Both the position numbers and the translations under genes were made by a program. A DNA stretch of 64,000 bases from NCBI GenBank assembly GCA_963556195.1, contig OY744547.1:3517171-3581170 (forward strand), read 5' to 3'. Below, piece by piece: positions 13,043 to 23,077 of this stretch (positions within the stretch are counted from its first letter, which is position 1; each line of letters opens with the position of its first letter). The DNA comes from Sepiola atlantica. Lineage: Eukaryota > Mollusca > Cephalopoda > Sepiida > Sepiolidae. A model generated the notes under the pieces. That model was not told the DNA's origin and did not search any database. It was given only the letters and a program-made list of their open reading frames with translations.

Positions 13043-13448
13043 TCCTTTATAAATATCGCTCCTATCATAGTAGCCGGTTACACTTGAGTTGTAATATGCC
13101 TCGTGATCTATAAAAAAAACAAAACAGGATGAGTTCAAGTAATTTACAGCTGTAATATTTCCAATAACCCCCACATGAAATACAATTGGGAAAAGGATGG
13201 TTCCTTTGGTCACTGATAAAGAAAGCCTCGAACCCAGACTCAAAATAAATTGCTGGATGCTATTGCAAGAATAAGTTTTTACCATTTAGATGGAATGGAA
13301 TTCGTTGTAAAGACATGTTGGGTGGAGGTAGTATTACATTCGTCTACGACACGTGGGGAGACAAACGGCAAAGACTCCCCTTTAAATAATGCGAATGGTT
13401 TATTTTATGCTTGAGGAGATGTAACGAGATTACCCAGGGACAACTAGA
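13043..13448. other. Intergenic, no gene seen
   Basis: No supported gene, RNA or repeat beyond low-complexity patches. Confidence 0.45.
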
Positions 13449-13450
13449 GG

Positions 13451-13507
<57 letters not shown>
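13449..13507. repeat. (CTA)n microsatellite
   Basis: About 19 perfect CTA units directly abutting the U2-headed SINE that follows. Confidence 0.95.
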
Positions 13508-13508
13508 A

Positions 13509-13825
13509 GTGTAGTATATGTTCCGATGGATACTGCCCCGCATAGACTGGTATTGTCTTGACCTTCGGGGCTTGATTTACGCCGGTCTATGGGTCTGTCC
13601 TGTGCAGTTCTAGGAGGTCCACCCTCCCAGGCTTCGACTCCCCTCTTTGGGGAGGAGTAAGTTTATTGCTTACTGCCTGAGGCGCCCCTACCGGGGAATG
13701 CCGACAGGGCTGCCCAGGCAATTTTTAAACCCCACTTTCCCGACCCGACCGTGGGTCACATCTTACTTGTGGGAGTAAAATAAAAACTGGCCTTGTGCCT
13801 TACTCCTGGAGAGGAGTAAATCAAT
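13509..13825 (+). mobile_element. U2-snRNA-headed SINE-like element, copy 1 (5' truncated)
   Basis: Starts inside the U2-like head at GTGTAGTATATGTTCC, then carries the family body: CTTCGGGGCTTGATTTACGC, GGAGGTCCACCCTCCCAGGC, CTACCGGGGAATGCCGAC, TTTCCCGACCCGACC, and the terminal ACTCCTGGAGAGGAGTAAAT. The same body occurs on the minus strand near 19493, 35302, 38988, 45076 and 54222. This is the short subfamily, in which the TTTAAAAATT segment runs straight into CCCCACTTTCCCG. It carries no protein. Confidence 0.85.
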
Positions 13826-13842
13826 ACTATTACTTCTTTGTT

Positions 13843-13900
13843 TTCTTCTTCTTCTTCTTCTTCTTCTTCTTCTTCTTCTTCTTCTTCTTCTTCTTCTTCT
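13843..13900. repeat. (TTC)n microsatellite
   Basis: About 19 TTC units. Confidence 0.95.
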
Positions 13901-13954
13901 ACTAACGAATCAAACAGTTTTTTTATTACGTAATAAAGGATGAATTGTAGTTAA

Positions 13955-15083
13955 CAGCCGTATAGACAGATACAGACATAGGTAGATAGAGAGGGGGAAA
14001 GAAAGAAAGAGAGGGGGAGAGACAGATACAGACATAGGTAGATAGAGAGGGGGAGAGAAAGAAAGAGAAGCAAAGAGACAGATACAGACATATGTAGATA
14101 GAGAGGGGGAGATAAAGAAAGAGAAGCAAAGAGACAGATACAGACATAGGTAGATAGAGAGGGGGAGAGAAAGAAAGAGAAGCAAAGAGACAGATACAGA
14201 CATAGGTAGATAGAGAGGGGGAGAGACAGAAAGAGAAGCAAAGAGACAGATACAGACATAGGTAGATAGAGAGGGGGAGAGAAAGAAAGAGAAGCAAAGA
14301 GACAGATACAAACATAGCTAGTTAGAGAGGGGGAGAGAAAAGAAAGAGAAGCAAAGAGACAGATACAGACATAGGTAGATAAGGAGAGGAGAGAAAGAAA
14401 GAGAAGCAAAGAGACAGATACAGACATAAGTAGATAGAGAGGGGGAGAGAAAGAAAGAGAAGCAAAGAGACAGATACAGACATAGGTAGATAGAGAGGGG
14501 AAGAGAAAGAAAGAGAAACAAAGAGACAGATACAGACATAAGTAGATAGAGAGGGGGAGAGAAAGAAAGAGAAGCAAAGAGACAGATACATACATAGGTA
14601 GATAGAGAGGGGGAGAGAAAGAAAGAGAAGCAAAGAGACAGATACAGACATAGGTAGATAGAGAGGGGGAGAGAAAGAAAGAGAAGCAAAGAGACAGATA
14701 CAGACATAGGTAGATAGAGAGGGGGAGAGAAAGAAAGAGAAGCAAAGAGACAGATACAGACATAGGTAGATAGAGAGGGGGAGAGAAAGAAAGAGAAGCA
14801 AAGAGACAGATACAGACATATGTAGATAGAGAGGGAGAGAGAAAGAAAGAGAAGCAAAGAGACAGATACAGACATAGGTAGATAGAGAGGGGAGAGAAAG
14901 AAAGAGAAGCAAAGAGACAGATACAGACATAGGTAGATAGAGAGGGGGAGAGAAAGAAAGAGAAGCAAAGAGACAGATACAGACATAGGTAGATAGAGAA
15001 GGGGGGGAAAGAAAGAAAGAGAAGCAAAGAGACAGATACAGACATAGGTAGATAGAGAGGGGAAGAGAAAGAAAGAGAGAGTC
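13955..15083. repeat. 56-bp purine-rich satellite, about 20 copies
   Basis: Head-to-tail units containing AAGCAAAGAGACAGATACAG then CATAGGTAGATAGAGAGGGG. The plus strand is almost free of pyrimidine runs. Since 56 is not a multiple of 3, each minus-strand frame cycles through three readings without stops, giving long open frames of Leu/Ser/Phe/Tyr (for example SLCFSFFLSPSLSTYVCIC). They are by-products of the composition, not genes. Confidence 0.95.
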
Positions 15084-15086
15084 AAC

Positions 15087-15088
15087 AG

Positions 15089-15119
<31 letters not shown>

Positions 15120-15127
15120 ATACTACT
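15087..15127. repeat. (CTA)n microsatellite
   Basis: Second CTA tract, with an AAT interruption, on the other side of the 56-bp satellite. Confidence 0.9.
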
Positions 15128-15184
15128 AGAATCTATCCATCTAACACTTATCGTTGGCGAGTTTTTGATCTAGAAGTAGTATAT

Positions 15185-15345
15185 TTTCATTTAGCTCCTT
15201 ACATCAAGTGGCTTCATGCCTGGTCTGGAGCGACTCCCATGAGAATAATGGATATAGAATGATAGTCTTACTTTTGATATATTTTAAGTTTAAGGTCAAC
15301 CAGTCCGTAGGAATGTGAATTTCTACTGAGCGGAAAAGAATCTTA
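15185..15345 (+). repeat. Dispersed repeat fragment, copy A
   Basis: Shares CAAGTGGCTT, GAGAATAATGGATAT-type sequence, TTTAAGTTTAAGGTCAACCA and ACTGAGCGG with 15528-15660. Shorter pieces occur near 697 and 57166. Identity unknown; probably the 3' part of a SINE. Confidence 0.6.
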
Positions 15346-15527
15346 AACGAGGATTGATAATTCGTATGTTTTAAACTAGTCTGACTACGTTTCTCATCTT
15401 GGATGTTATTCTCACAAGGTTTCGGTCGATGTAACCCCCGAGCTTCTTCAGGTGCGTGTTCGAATCAAAGATTCCCGAGTTTAAAAAGATGCACTTGTCT
15501 TTGTTTTAATCATATTTCGTTTGTTTT

Positions 15528-15660
15528 TTTTTTAGCTTCAAGTGGCTTTATGCGTTGTCTGAAGCGACCCAGAATAATGGATATTTTGATATATTTTAAG
15601 TTTAAGGTCAACCAGTCCGTTATAATGTGCATTCTTACTGAGCGGGAAAAAATCTAAAAT
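15528..15660 (+). repeat. Dispersed repeat fragment, copy B
   Basis: Direct copy of 15185-15345 with a deletion of about 30 bp between AATAATGGATAT and TTTTGATATA. Between the two copies lies a phrase near 15420-15470 with a TGTTCGAATCAAAG B-box-like motif, hinting at a tRNA-derived head. Confidence 0.6.
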
Positions 15661-16894
15661 GGCCATCTTTTGAATCTGAGCGGAAGTTATAAACTTATGC
15701 TGAAAGGTCAAAACAGTTCGTTAAGTGTTCAGATTCAATTTGACTTTCAGACAGAAAAGAGAGGAAACTAGACATATTATCGATTTATTCGTATGCAAAA
15801 TGCAATGATATATTTAATAAATAAGACAAAAATGTAACCTCTTTTGAACTTCCAATTAAGTGCTCAGAAAAAAACATGAAATATCTTTGTCAAGTTGATG
15901 GAAGGTGTTGGGTTGTTGTTTTGTCATCCGGTTCTTGTGATAATATTTCATTGTTTCATGTTTATTTATTTTATTTAAAAAAAAAATACTTTTGATATTT
16001 TGAGAACTTATTTATCGATTTGTTTTGTTGATGTTTTTTTTTGTAATATGCATATTGGTAAACATCTTCCAATCATATGTAACTAAGTTGTTGTAATGGC
16101 GCCAATCTATCAGGTGTTATTTTTATATTTCTTTTCAGCTAGCTTGTAGAAGTCATGGAACCAACGAAAACTGACGCCCTCTCTCCCCTCTCCCCTCTCC
16201 CCTCTCCCCTCTGCTGCTTCTCTGTCAACTGGACACCTGAGCACCGGAGATTTTCACTTGAAGGTAAACTGCTCGTAGACTTTTGGCAGCTCACAAACCT
16301 GCTTACTAAATTACTTTCTTTACCCTGCCACTGCCCTAACTTTCGCTGAACTACACCCAACGGTGTAAGTCACTTAAATAAATACACAGGGATTTGTTTG
16401 ACGACCATTTTGTTGTTACAAAATATTATAGGAGTTTGTCCTACAGTCCTTGCTAAGATAGGATCCTATAAGCTTGCGTACATATGATGAGGTTTACCAT
16501 GTCCATTTTTGCTAGTTTGCTGGGTATTGTCTGGGTATTGTCTCTATTGGCTTTTATGGAATTTGTTCTGATCGCGTTGTTTTATGAGGATGTCAATGAA
16601 AAAATCGTTCCATCCTCTTTGACCCTTCACAGCGATGTTGTGTGGTATCAGCCGAGGCTAGTGCAAACCTATGCATGATTATATTAAATATTCGTCCAAT
16701 ATTACTGTACGAGTTTACAGTAGAACCATATTTCCCAGTTGTACAAATTGAAGTGAACTCTATGTTGACGGATGCCTCTGTTATCTACTATCAAACACAT
16801 TGCTAACCTTCCTACTCCCTCGCTAATACTTCATCGTTTTATACACACCGTTAACTATCGCGTATACAAATATTAGTTCTTTTCCTGATTAGGA
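15661..16894. other. Intergenic, no gene seen
   Basis: AT-rich sequence. A short (CTCTCCC)n patch lies at about 16180-16212. Short open frames (for example 16484-16678, hydrophobic) have no recognisable motifs and no coding support. Confidence 0.5.
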
Positions 16895-17608
16895 CCCTGA
16901 TTCAAACTCCTTGGCCTAACCTTCACAGGTAACATGAATTGGAACACATACATTGAAGACATTGCCAAGGCTGCCGCAAAGAAGGTTGGCTCACTCTACC
17001 GTGCTAGTGGACTCCTTACACCTGACATTATCCTGTATCTCTACAAAGCCACCATTCGCCCATGCATGGAGTATTGTTGCCACATCTGGGCTGGTGCATC
17101 ATCTACTAGTCTCTCCCTCCTTGACAAAGTCCAAAAAAGAGTCGTCAACCTAATAGGTCCCTCACTGTCAGCTAAGCTCCAGCCCCTGTCCCATCGCCGC
17201 AATGTAGCATCCTTATGTTTGTTTTACAAATACTTCAATGGATTATGCTCCGATGAGTTGGCTACTCTGGTGCCCCCTCGACGTAAATTCACTAGACTAA
17301 CTCGACATTCTACTAAATCTCATTCATTCACTGTGGAGGTCCCCAGATGCCGGAGAGCATTCTACTCAAATAGCTTCTTTCCTCGTGCTGCTGGTCTCTG
17401 GAACTCCCTCTCTGCCCCCTGTTTCCCCGACAGTACTGACATGCAGAAATTTAAAACTAATGTAAACAGACATCTCGCTGCTCAGATCCCAATTTAAGCT
17501 GAACCACCAATCCTTTACCCCTTTTCCTTTTTCTCAGTAGCCCCTTACGTTTACAGTGGTGGCCTGCCCTGTTTGGGGTAAATCATGTTAAAAACTAAAA
17601 GTTAAAAA
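16895..17608 (+). mobile_element. Non-LTR retrotransposon 3' end (Jockey/CR1-like), copy 1
   Basis: C-terminal part of a LINE reverse transcriptase ORF followed by its 3' UTR. The frame 16934-17497 is intact for 187 residues. It contains MNWNTYIEDIAKAAAKKVGS, YLYKATIRPCMEYCCHIW and SLLDKVQKRVVNLIG, then SLCLFYKYFNGLCSDEL and RAAGLWNSL. This is the thumb and C-terminal region after the catalytic FADD box, which is missing, so it is a 5'-truncated dead copy. The ATG at 16934 is internal to the original ORF; homology begins near 16897. The 3' UTR has GTAGCCCCTTACGTTTACAG and then GGCCTGCC, shared with the copies at 35715 and 45641. Confidence 0.85.
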
Positions 17609-17626
17609 CAATTTGGCATCAGTAGT

Positions 17627-18309
17627 TTCCGGATGTTTACGTAGACAGCCTGAAAATGCCGAAGCGCTTATTCAATCAGAATCCAAAAAGATAACAGGAC
17701 CAAAAGTTAACTTTTGGAAATAAAAATTGATCAAAGCGATAATGAATTTTAACGAACCATAACCCTAACCCTAACTCTAAACCTAACCCTAACCTTAACC
17801 CTAACCCTTAACCCTAACTCTAAACCCTAACTCTAACTCTAAACCCTAAACCTTACCCCTAACCCTAACTTTAACTCTAACCTTAACTCTAACCTTAACT
17901 CTAACCTAACTCTTACCCTAACCCTAACCCTAACCCTAACCCAAACCGTAAACCCTAAACCCTAACTCTAACTCTAACCCTAACCCCAACCCTGACTCTA
18001 ACCCTAACCCTAAACATTAACCTAATCTATACCTCAAACCCTACACCATAACCCTAACTCTAATCCTAACCCTGAATCTAACCCTAAACCTTACCCTAAA
18101 CCCTAACCGTAACTCTAAACCTTAACCCTCACCCTTACCCTAACCCTTACCTAAACCTTAACCCTGACTCTAACCCTAACCCTAACCCTAACCCTAACCC
18201 AAACCTTTACCCTAATCTTTACCTTAACCCTAACCTTAACCCTTACCCTTAACCTTAACCCTAACCCTAACCCTTACCACTAAAGACTAACCCTAAACAT
18301 TGACCCTAT

Positions 18310-18344
<35 letters not shown>

Positions 18345-18813
18345 TACCCTAACTCTAACCCTGACACTTACCCTAACTCTAACCCTAACCCTTACTCTAA
18401 CCTTTACCTTAACCCTAACCCTAAACCCAAACCCTTACCCTAACCCTAATCCTAACCCTAAACCTAACCCTAAACCCTAAACCTTAACCCTAACACTACC
18501 CATAACCATAACCCTAAACCCTAAACCTTAACTGTAACCCTAACCCTAAGCCTTACTCTAAAAGCTAACCCTAAACCTTAACACTAACCCTAACCCTAAA
18601 AAAAACTTTTTCAAGCAAAAACAACAAACTTTTTCAAACAAAAAAACAAACATTTTAAAACCCTAACTTTAACACAGTTGTAACAATTTTTACGTGTAAA
18701 GAAAAAAAATCATTTTTTTCCAGTTGTACATCCAGCCTCGGTTTTGATTTTTCGAACGCGGACAACATACTTTTTGTTCTACTTTTTCCGGCCGTCTACG
18801 TAAACATCCGGAA
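17627..18813. repeat. Telomere-like block bounded by 20-bp inverted repeats
   Basis: TTCCGGATGTTTACGTAGAC at 17627-17646 is exactly complementary to GTCTACGTAAACATCCGGAA at 18794-18813. Between them lies about 850 bp of degenerate CCCTAA repeats. The right boundary motif is itself flanked by TTTTCCGG and CCGGAAAA. Sequence just inside the left motif (GAAAATGCCGAAGCG) resembles sequence just outside the right one (GAAAATACCGACGCC). Confidence 0.75.
17755..18600. repeat. Degenerate interstitial telomere-like array (CCCTAA)n
   Basis: CCCTAAC units with frequent CTCTAAC, CCTTAAC and AAACC variants. CCCTAA is the complement of the metazoan telomere repeat TTAGGG. The decay and unique sequence on both sides show it is internal, not a chromosome end. 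Confidence 0.9.
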
Positions 18814-19194
18814 AATACCGACGCCAAGTCAATTTTAGATTGGGTCCTAATCTGAACAAGTACGTAAATATTATAAGACCTTTGACACCTTTTTCTTCAT
18901 CTATCTATTTCTCTTTTCATCTTTTAGAAAGCTACTACTTTGATAATGAAATATCGGCGATGTGTCACGGCCGAACATTCTTAGGTGGGAGGGTTCATGG
19001 AATTGATTAAAAGAGAGGATTGGAATAATTTAATCGCCCGATTTCGAATTAAATTCAGGGGTAATTAATAAGACGACCATCAACGATCACACATCTTACT
19101 AATCAACAATTCACCAATTTCAGTAAAATGTCGTGGTTTAATGAATTACGTATCTATATATATTCCTATGTTACCGACCTGTCTCTGTTACGTA
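18814..19194. other. Intergenic, no gene seen
   Basis: No supported feature. Confidence 0.45.
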
Positions 19195-19445
19195 TATCCA
19201 TTTATATAAAGTTAGGTATGTGTATATGTTTATATATTTGTATGTAGAGGATTCACTCCTAAACTATATAAAGTTAGGTATATTTATATGTTTATATATT
19301 TATATGTAGAGGATTCACTCCTAAACTATATAAAGTTAGGTATGTGTATATGTTTATATATTTATGATTCACTCCTAACCTATATAAAGTCAGGTATGTG
19401 TATATGTTTATATATTTCTATATAGAGAATTCATTCCTAAACTAA
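19195..19445. repeat. Short tandem repeat of about 60-70 bp, about 4 copies
   Basis: Successive copies of TATATAAAGTTAGGTATGTG followed by TATATGTTTATATATTT and GATTCACTCCTAAAC, with small indels. Confidence 0.85.
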
Positions 19446-19492
19446 TTTACCGATCATTACGAATTTTGGCCTACAAAAAATAGTTGGACAGT

Positions 19493-19720
19493 TCCGTCGG
19501 TATTCCCCGGTAGGGGCGCCTCAGGTGATCAGCAATAAACTAACCCTTTCTTAAAATGTGAGAAGGAAAAGCCTGGGAGGGAGTACCTCCTAGAACTGCA
19601 CAAAACAAACCCTAAGACCGACGGAATCAAGGCCCGAAGGCCAAGACGGTACCGGTCTAAGAAGTGTAGCATCCATCGGAACAGATTCTACACTTTTCTC
19701 TCAGTTAAAAGGCAGAGAAA
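19493..19720 (-). mobile_element. U2-headed SINE-like element, copy 2 (diverged)
   Basis: Minus-strand reading starts with a U2-like head (CTGCCTTTTAACTGAGAGAA, then GTGTAGAATCTGTTCC) and continues through the family body to CTACCGGGGAATACCGACGG, where it is truncated. It is the most diverged full-head copy here. It has a TTCTCACATTTTAAGAAAGG segment where most copies have CCCTCTTTGGGG, a trait shared with the copy at 57214, so these two form an older subfamily. Confidence 0.75.
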
Positions 19721-20027
19721 TGTTTCCTTTAGTGACTTTTCGATAAATAGACGGATAGACAGACAGAGCGGCTATTCGTAGTTGTTTTAAGCAACATTTT
19801 CTACAACAGTCTGATTAGAAAATCTCGCCATTCTTTCTCGCTCTAATCCCACGTAACGTCACATCCGGACGTAGCTTTGAGTTTGGAGATCACTCTCGTC
19901 GACTTTATCAAAGGTTTGTCGGTCATGACCTCAACTATTCCCTGATCCGCGTTGTTTGTACGACGAGTGGATCATTATTTTACACTTGTTTATGTGCCAA
20001 AATCTATACTAGTAAATCCGCCATCCA

Positions 20028-20029
<2 letters not shown>

Positions 20030-20100
<71 letters not shown>
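20030..20100. repeat. (TA)n microsatellite
   Basis: About 35 TA units. Confidence 0.95.
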
Positions 20101-20102
<2 letters not shown>

Positions 20103-20204
20103 TAAAATAAACGTCACCAGGATAGGAATCCAAAAAATTTCAATCGAGTTATAAAAAGTTGTCAATATAAAATAGAGCTTTTATATATATGATTATTTTA
20201 TTTA

Positions 20205-20345
20205 TTTATACTTACATGTATAACATATGCGACACTGGTATGTCGATGTTATCGATCAACAGCTGATACCTCATCAGATAGAGTTAGAATCCGATCCTTG
20301 TCTCAGAAAATATAGTCTAAGGTAAGGATCAGATACATCTTTGGG
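20205..20345 (+). repeat. Dispersed 'ATCGATCAACAGCTG' repeat, copy 1
   Basis: Contains CGACACTGGTATGTCGATGT, TATCGATCAACAGCTG and AGTTAGAATCCGATCC, shared with copies at 24665, 52590, 53012, 53275 and 61738. Each lies beside a (TA)n or other microsatellite. It looks like a non-autonomous element; class unknown. Confidence 0.7.
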
Positions 20346-20702
20346 AAAATTGTAGCAGATATTTTTAGTAGAATTGTGGCAGATATTTTAGGTAGAATTG
20401 TGGCAGATATTTTTGGTAGAATTGTAGCAGATATTTTTGATAGAATTGTAGCAGATATTTTTGATAGAATTGTAGCAGATATTTTTGGTAGAATGGTGGC
20501 AGATATTTTTGATAGAATTGTAGCAGATATGTTTGATAGAATTGTAGCAGATATTTTTGATAGAATTGTAGCAGATATTTTTGGTAGAATGGTGGCAGAT
20601 ATTTTTGATAGAATTGTAGCAGATATGTTTGATAGAATTGTAGCAGATACTTTTGATAGAATTGTGGCAGATATTTTTGATAGAATTGTAGCAGATATTA
20701 GT
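20346..20702. repeat. 24-bp tandem array, about 15 copies
   Basis: Units of the form GCAGATATTTTTGATAGAAT plus TGTA. As 24 is a multiple of 3, frames on both strands stay open (ADIFDRIV on plus, SATILSKI on minus). One plus frame runs on to 20891 into unique sequence (FTFCAVGKFSLGLKWIDKKS), but I see no known domain and no splice context. Confidence 0.95.
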
Positions 20703-21106
20703 CGCTTACGTTTCTTTACGTTTTGTGCTGTTGGTAAATTTAGTTTAGGACTGAAATGGATCGACAAGAAATCTGAAGGTAAATTCATTGCGACCAATCC
20801 TTTTAGTACATGTAATTTTAAAAGTCATTTACCAAAAATAAAATGGGCTGGAAATACATATAGCAAACCTTTGTTTTTATCTCAGAAATAGATTCAAGAT
20901 ATCAGAATATTAGTTCCAATAACGGTAAAATCTCTGCGATTATTTCTTTTGCTATTGCGCGTTTCAAAAGCTCGTCTTGCGTCATGAGAATTAGTTGAAA
21001 GCACTTGATGTGGTTTGCGGTTTGAGGTGATTTTTTTGTATAAACTACAGACGTTGTTATGGTATATATACATTTGTATTTCATCGCAACGCGTTACTGA
21101 ATATCA

Positions 21107-21182
21107 GGTGGTGGTGACGTGGATAATGATGCCGACAGGCAACCTGGATGTTCCATGTTCGAATCAAGTCAATTCCACTTTT
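21107..21182 (+). repeat. Possible tRNA-derived SINE head
   Basis: A tRNA-like stretch with a B-box-like TGTTCGAATCAA and GGTGGTGACGTGG upstream. It lacks a clean cloverleaf and is a weak candidate. Confidence 0.3.
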
Positions 21183-21284
21183 TAAACGCTTTTATTAACC
21201 CCAAAGAAGGTATATTGTCATTAAAGCGTGAGGGGCTACTGTGATATTAATCAGATTTCTGTTTGTGTGTGTGTGTGTGTGGGG

Positions 21285-21455
21285 GGGGTCAGTCTTTATA
21301 GGGAGCTAGGCAGCATGTTTGTTCACATCACATTTAAATTTCTGCATATTTGCAGGGTCGGGGTAACAGGGAACAGAAAGGGAATTCCAAAGTCAATTTG
21401 TACGAGGAAAGAAGCTATGGATGTTAGCAACATCCACATCTTCCCTTCTGTAAGT
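21285..21455 (-). mobile_element. Degenerate LINE 3' remnant
   Basis: Minus-strand sequence resembles the C-terminal end and 3' UTR junction of the LINE at 16895 (TTCTTTCCTCGTACAAATTG, then TGGAATTCCCTTTCTG). Heavily decayed. Confidence 0.5.
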
Positions 21456-21679
21456 ACCTGATTCTAGAGAGACCCAAAGAAGCCAATGCCAAAACAAAAA
21501 GAATCAGTTCGGTCCAAGAGTCCTACTATACTGATTCAAACGATTTTACTTTACCTGATATATGAAAGGGCTCGCACATAATAAAAGAACCGCTACTCTT
21601 TTCATGATGGGAGGTTTTAAATATAAGTGTACTAGCTAGGATTGTTTACACAGCGTTTTAAAACCTAATACACCCGAGT

Positions 21680-22660
21680 CGTTGTGATAACCCTAACTCT
21701 AACCCTAACCCTAACTCTAACCCTAACCCTTATACACCCGAATCGTGATAACCCTAACTCTAACCCTAACCCTAACCTGAATCGTGATAACCCTAACTCT
21801 AACCCTAACCCTTATACACCCGAATCGTGATAACCCTAACTCTAACCCTAACCCTTATACACCGGAATCGTGATAACCTAAACTCTAACCTTAACCCTAA
21901 TACACCCGAGTCATTGTGTTAACCCTCACTCTAACCCTAACCCTTATACACCCGAATCGTGATAACCCTAACCCTTATACACCCGAATTGTGATAACCTT
22001 AACTCTAACCTAACCCTTATACACCCGAGTCGTTGTGTTAACCCAAACTCTAACCCTTACCCTTATACACCGGAATCATGATAACCCTTACTCTAACCCT
22101 AACCCGAATCGTGATAACCCTAACTCTAACCCTAACCCGAATCGTGATAACCCTAACTCTAACCCTAACCATAATACACCCGAGTCGTTGTGTTAACCCT
22201 AACTCTGACCCTAACCCTTATACACTCGAATCGTGATAACCCTAACTCTAACCCTAACCCTTATACACCGGAATCCTTATAACCCTAACTCTAACCCTAA
22301 CCCTAACCCTAATCGTGATAACCCTAACTCTACCCCTAACCCGAATCGTGATAACCCTAACTCTAACCCTAACCCTAATACACCCGAGTCGTTATGTTAA
22401 CCCTAACTCTAACCCTATCCCTTATACACTCGAATCGTGATAACCCTAACTCTAACCCTAACCCTGATACACCGGAATCGTGATAACCCTAACTCTAACC
22501 CTAACCCTTATACACCCGAATCATGATAACCCTTACTCTAACCCTAACCCTAACCCGAATCGTGATAACCCTAACTCTAACCCTAACCCTTATACACCGG
22601 AATCGTGTTAACCCCAACTCTAACCCTAACCCTTATACACCCGAGTCGTTGTGATGACCC
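21680..22660. repeat. Composite telomere-like array with a non-telomeric spacer
   Basis: CCCTAACTCTAACCCTAACC blocks alternate with a second motif, TTATACACCCGAATCGTGAT (variants GAGTCGTTGTG and ACCGGAATCG). It is a higher-order satellite built from telomere-like and unique pieces, about 40-45 bp per unit, and not a simple array. Confidence 0.9.
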
Positions 22661-22826
22661 TAACCCTAATCGTAACCTTTCTCACTTGCTTATACGTGCA
22701 TACACCCTTATACACCCGAGCCGGCGTCTGGAACCCAGGTTCTATTCGCTTCTGATAAAACCGCTCGGACGCCGATGTTTATATAAAAAACGTTCATTAC
22801 CAAGAGAAGAACAGTTACAGAAAAAC

Positions 22827-22829
<3 letters not shown>

Positions 22830-22900
<71 letters not shown>
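22830..22900. repeat. (GA)n microsatellite
   Basis: About 34 GA units. Confidence 0.95.
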
Positions 22901-22901
<1 letters not shown>

Positions 22902-23077
22902 TACTTTCGCACGCGTGTGGGAGAAAAAAACAGACAGATAGAGGGATAGCTAGTCCCGCTACACCAAATCATATTGTGTGCGTAATCCTTCCGTTCTGGG
23001 ATAACATCTGACACTTAGGTGTCACTCAGACCTTTCAATTAAAAAAAACGACTTTTGTTTTATAACCGTTTAGCATA

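Noticed and set aside
13910..15085. Minus-strand ORFs up to 364 codons rich in Leu, Ser, Phe and Tyr
   Set aside because: All three minus frames of the 56-bp purine-rich satellite are open; this follows from composition.
17755..18600. Chromosome end
   Set aside because: The repeats are degenerate and unique sequence continues for tens of kilobases on both sides.
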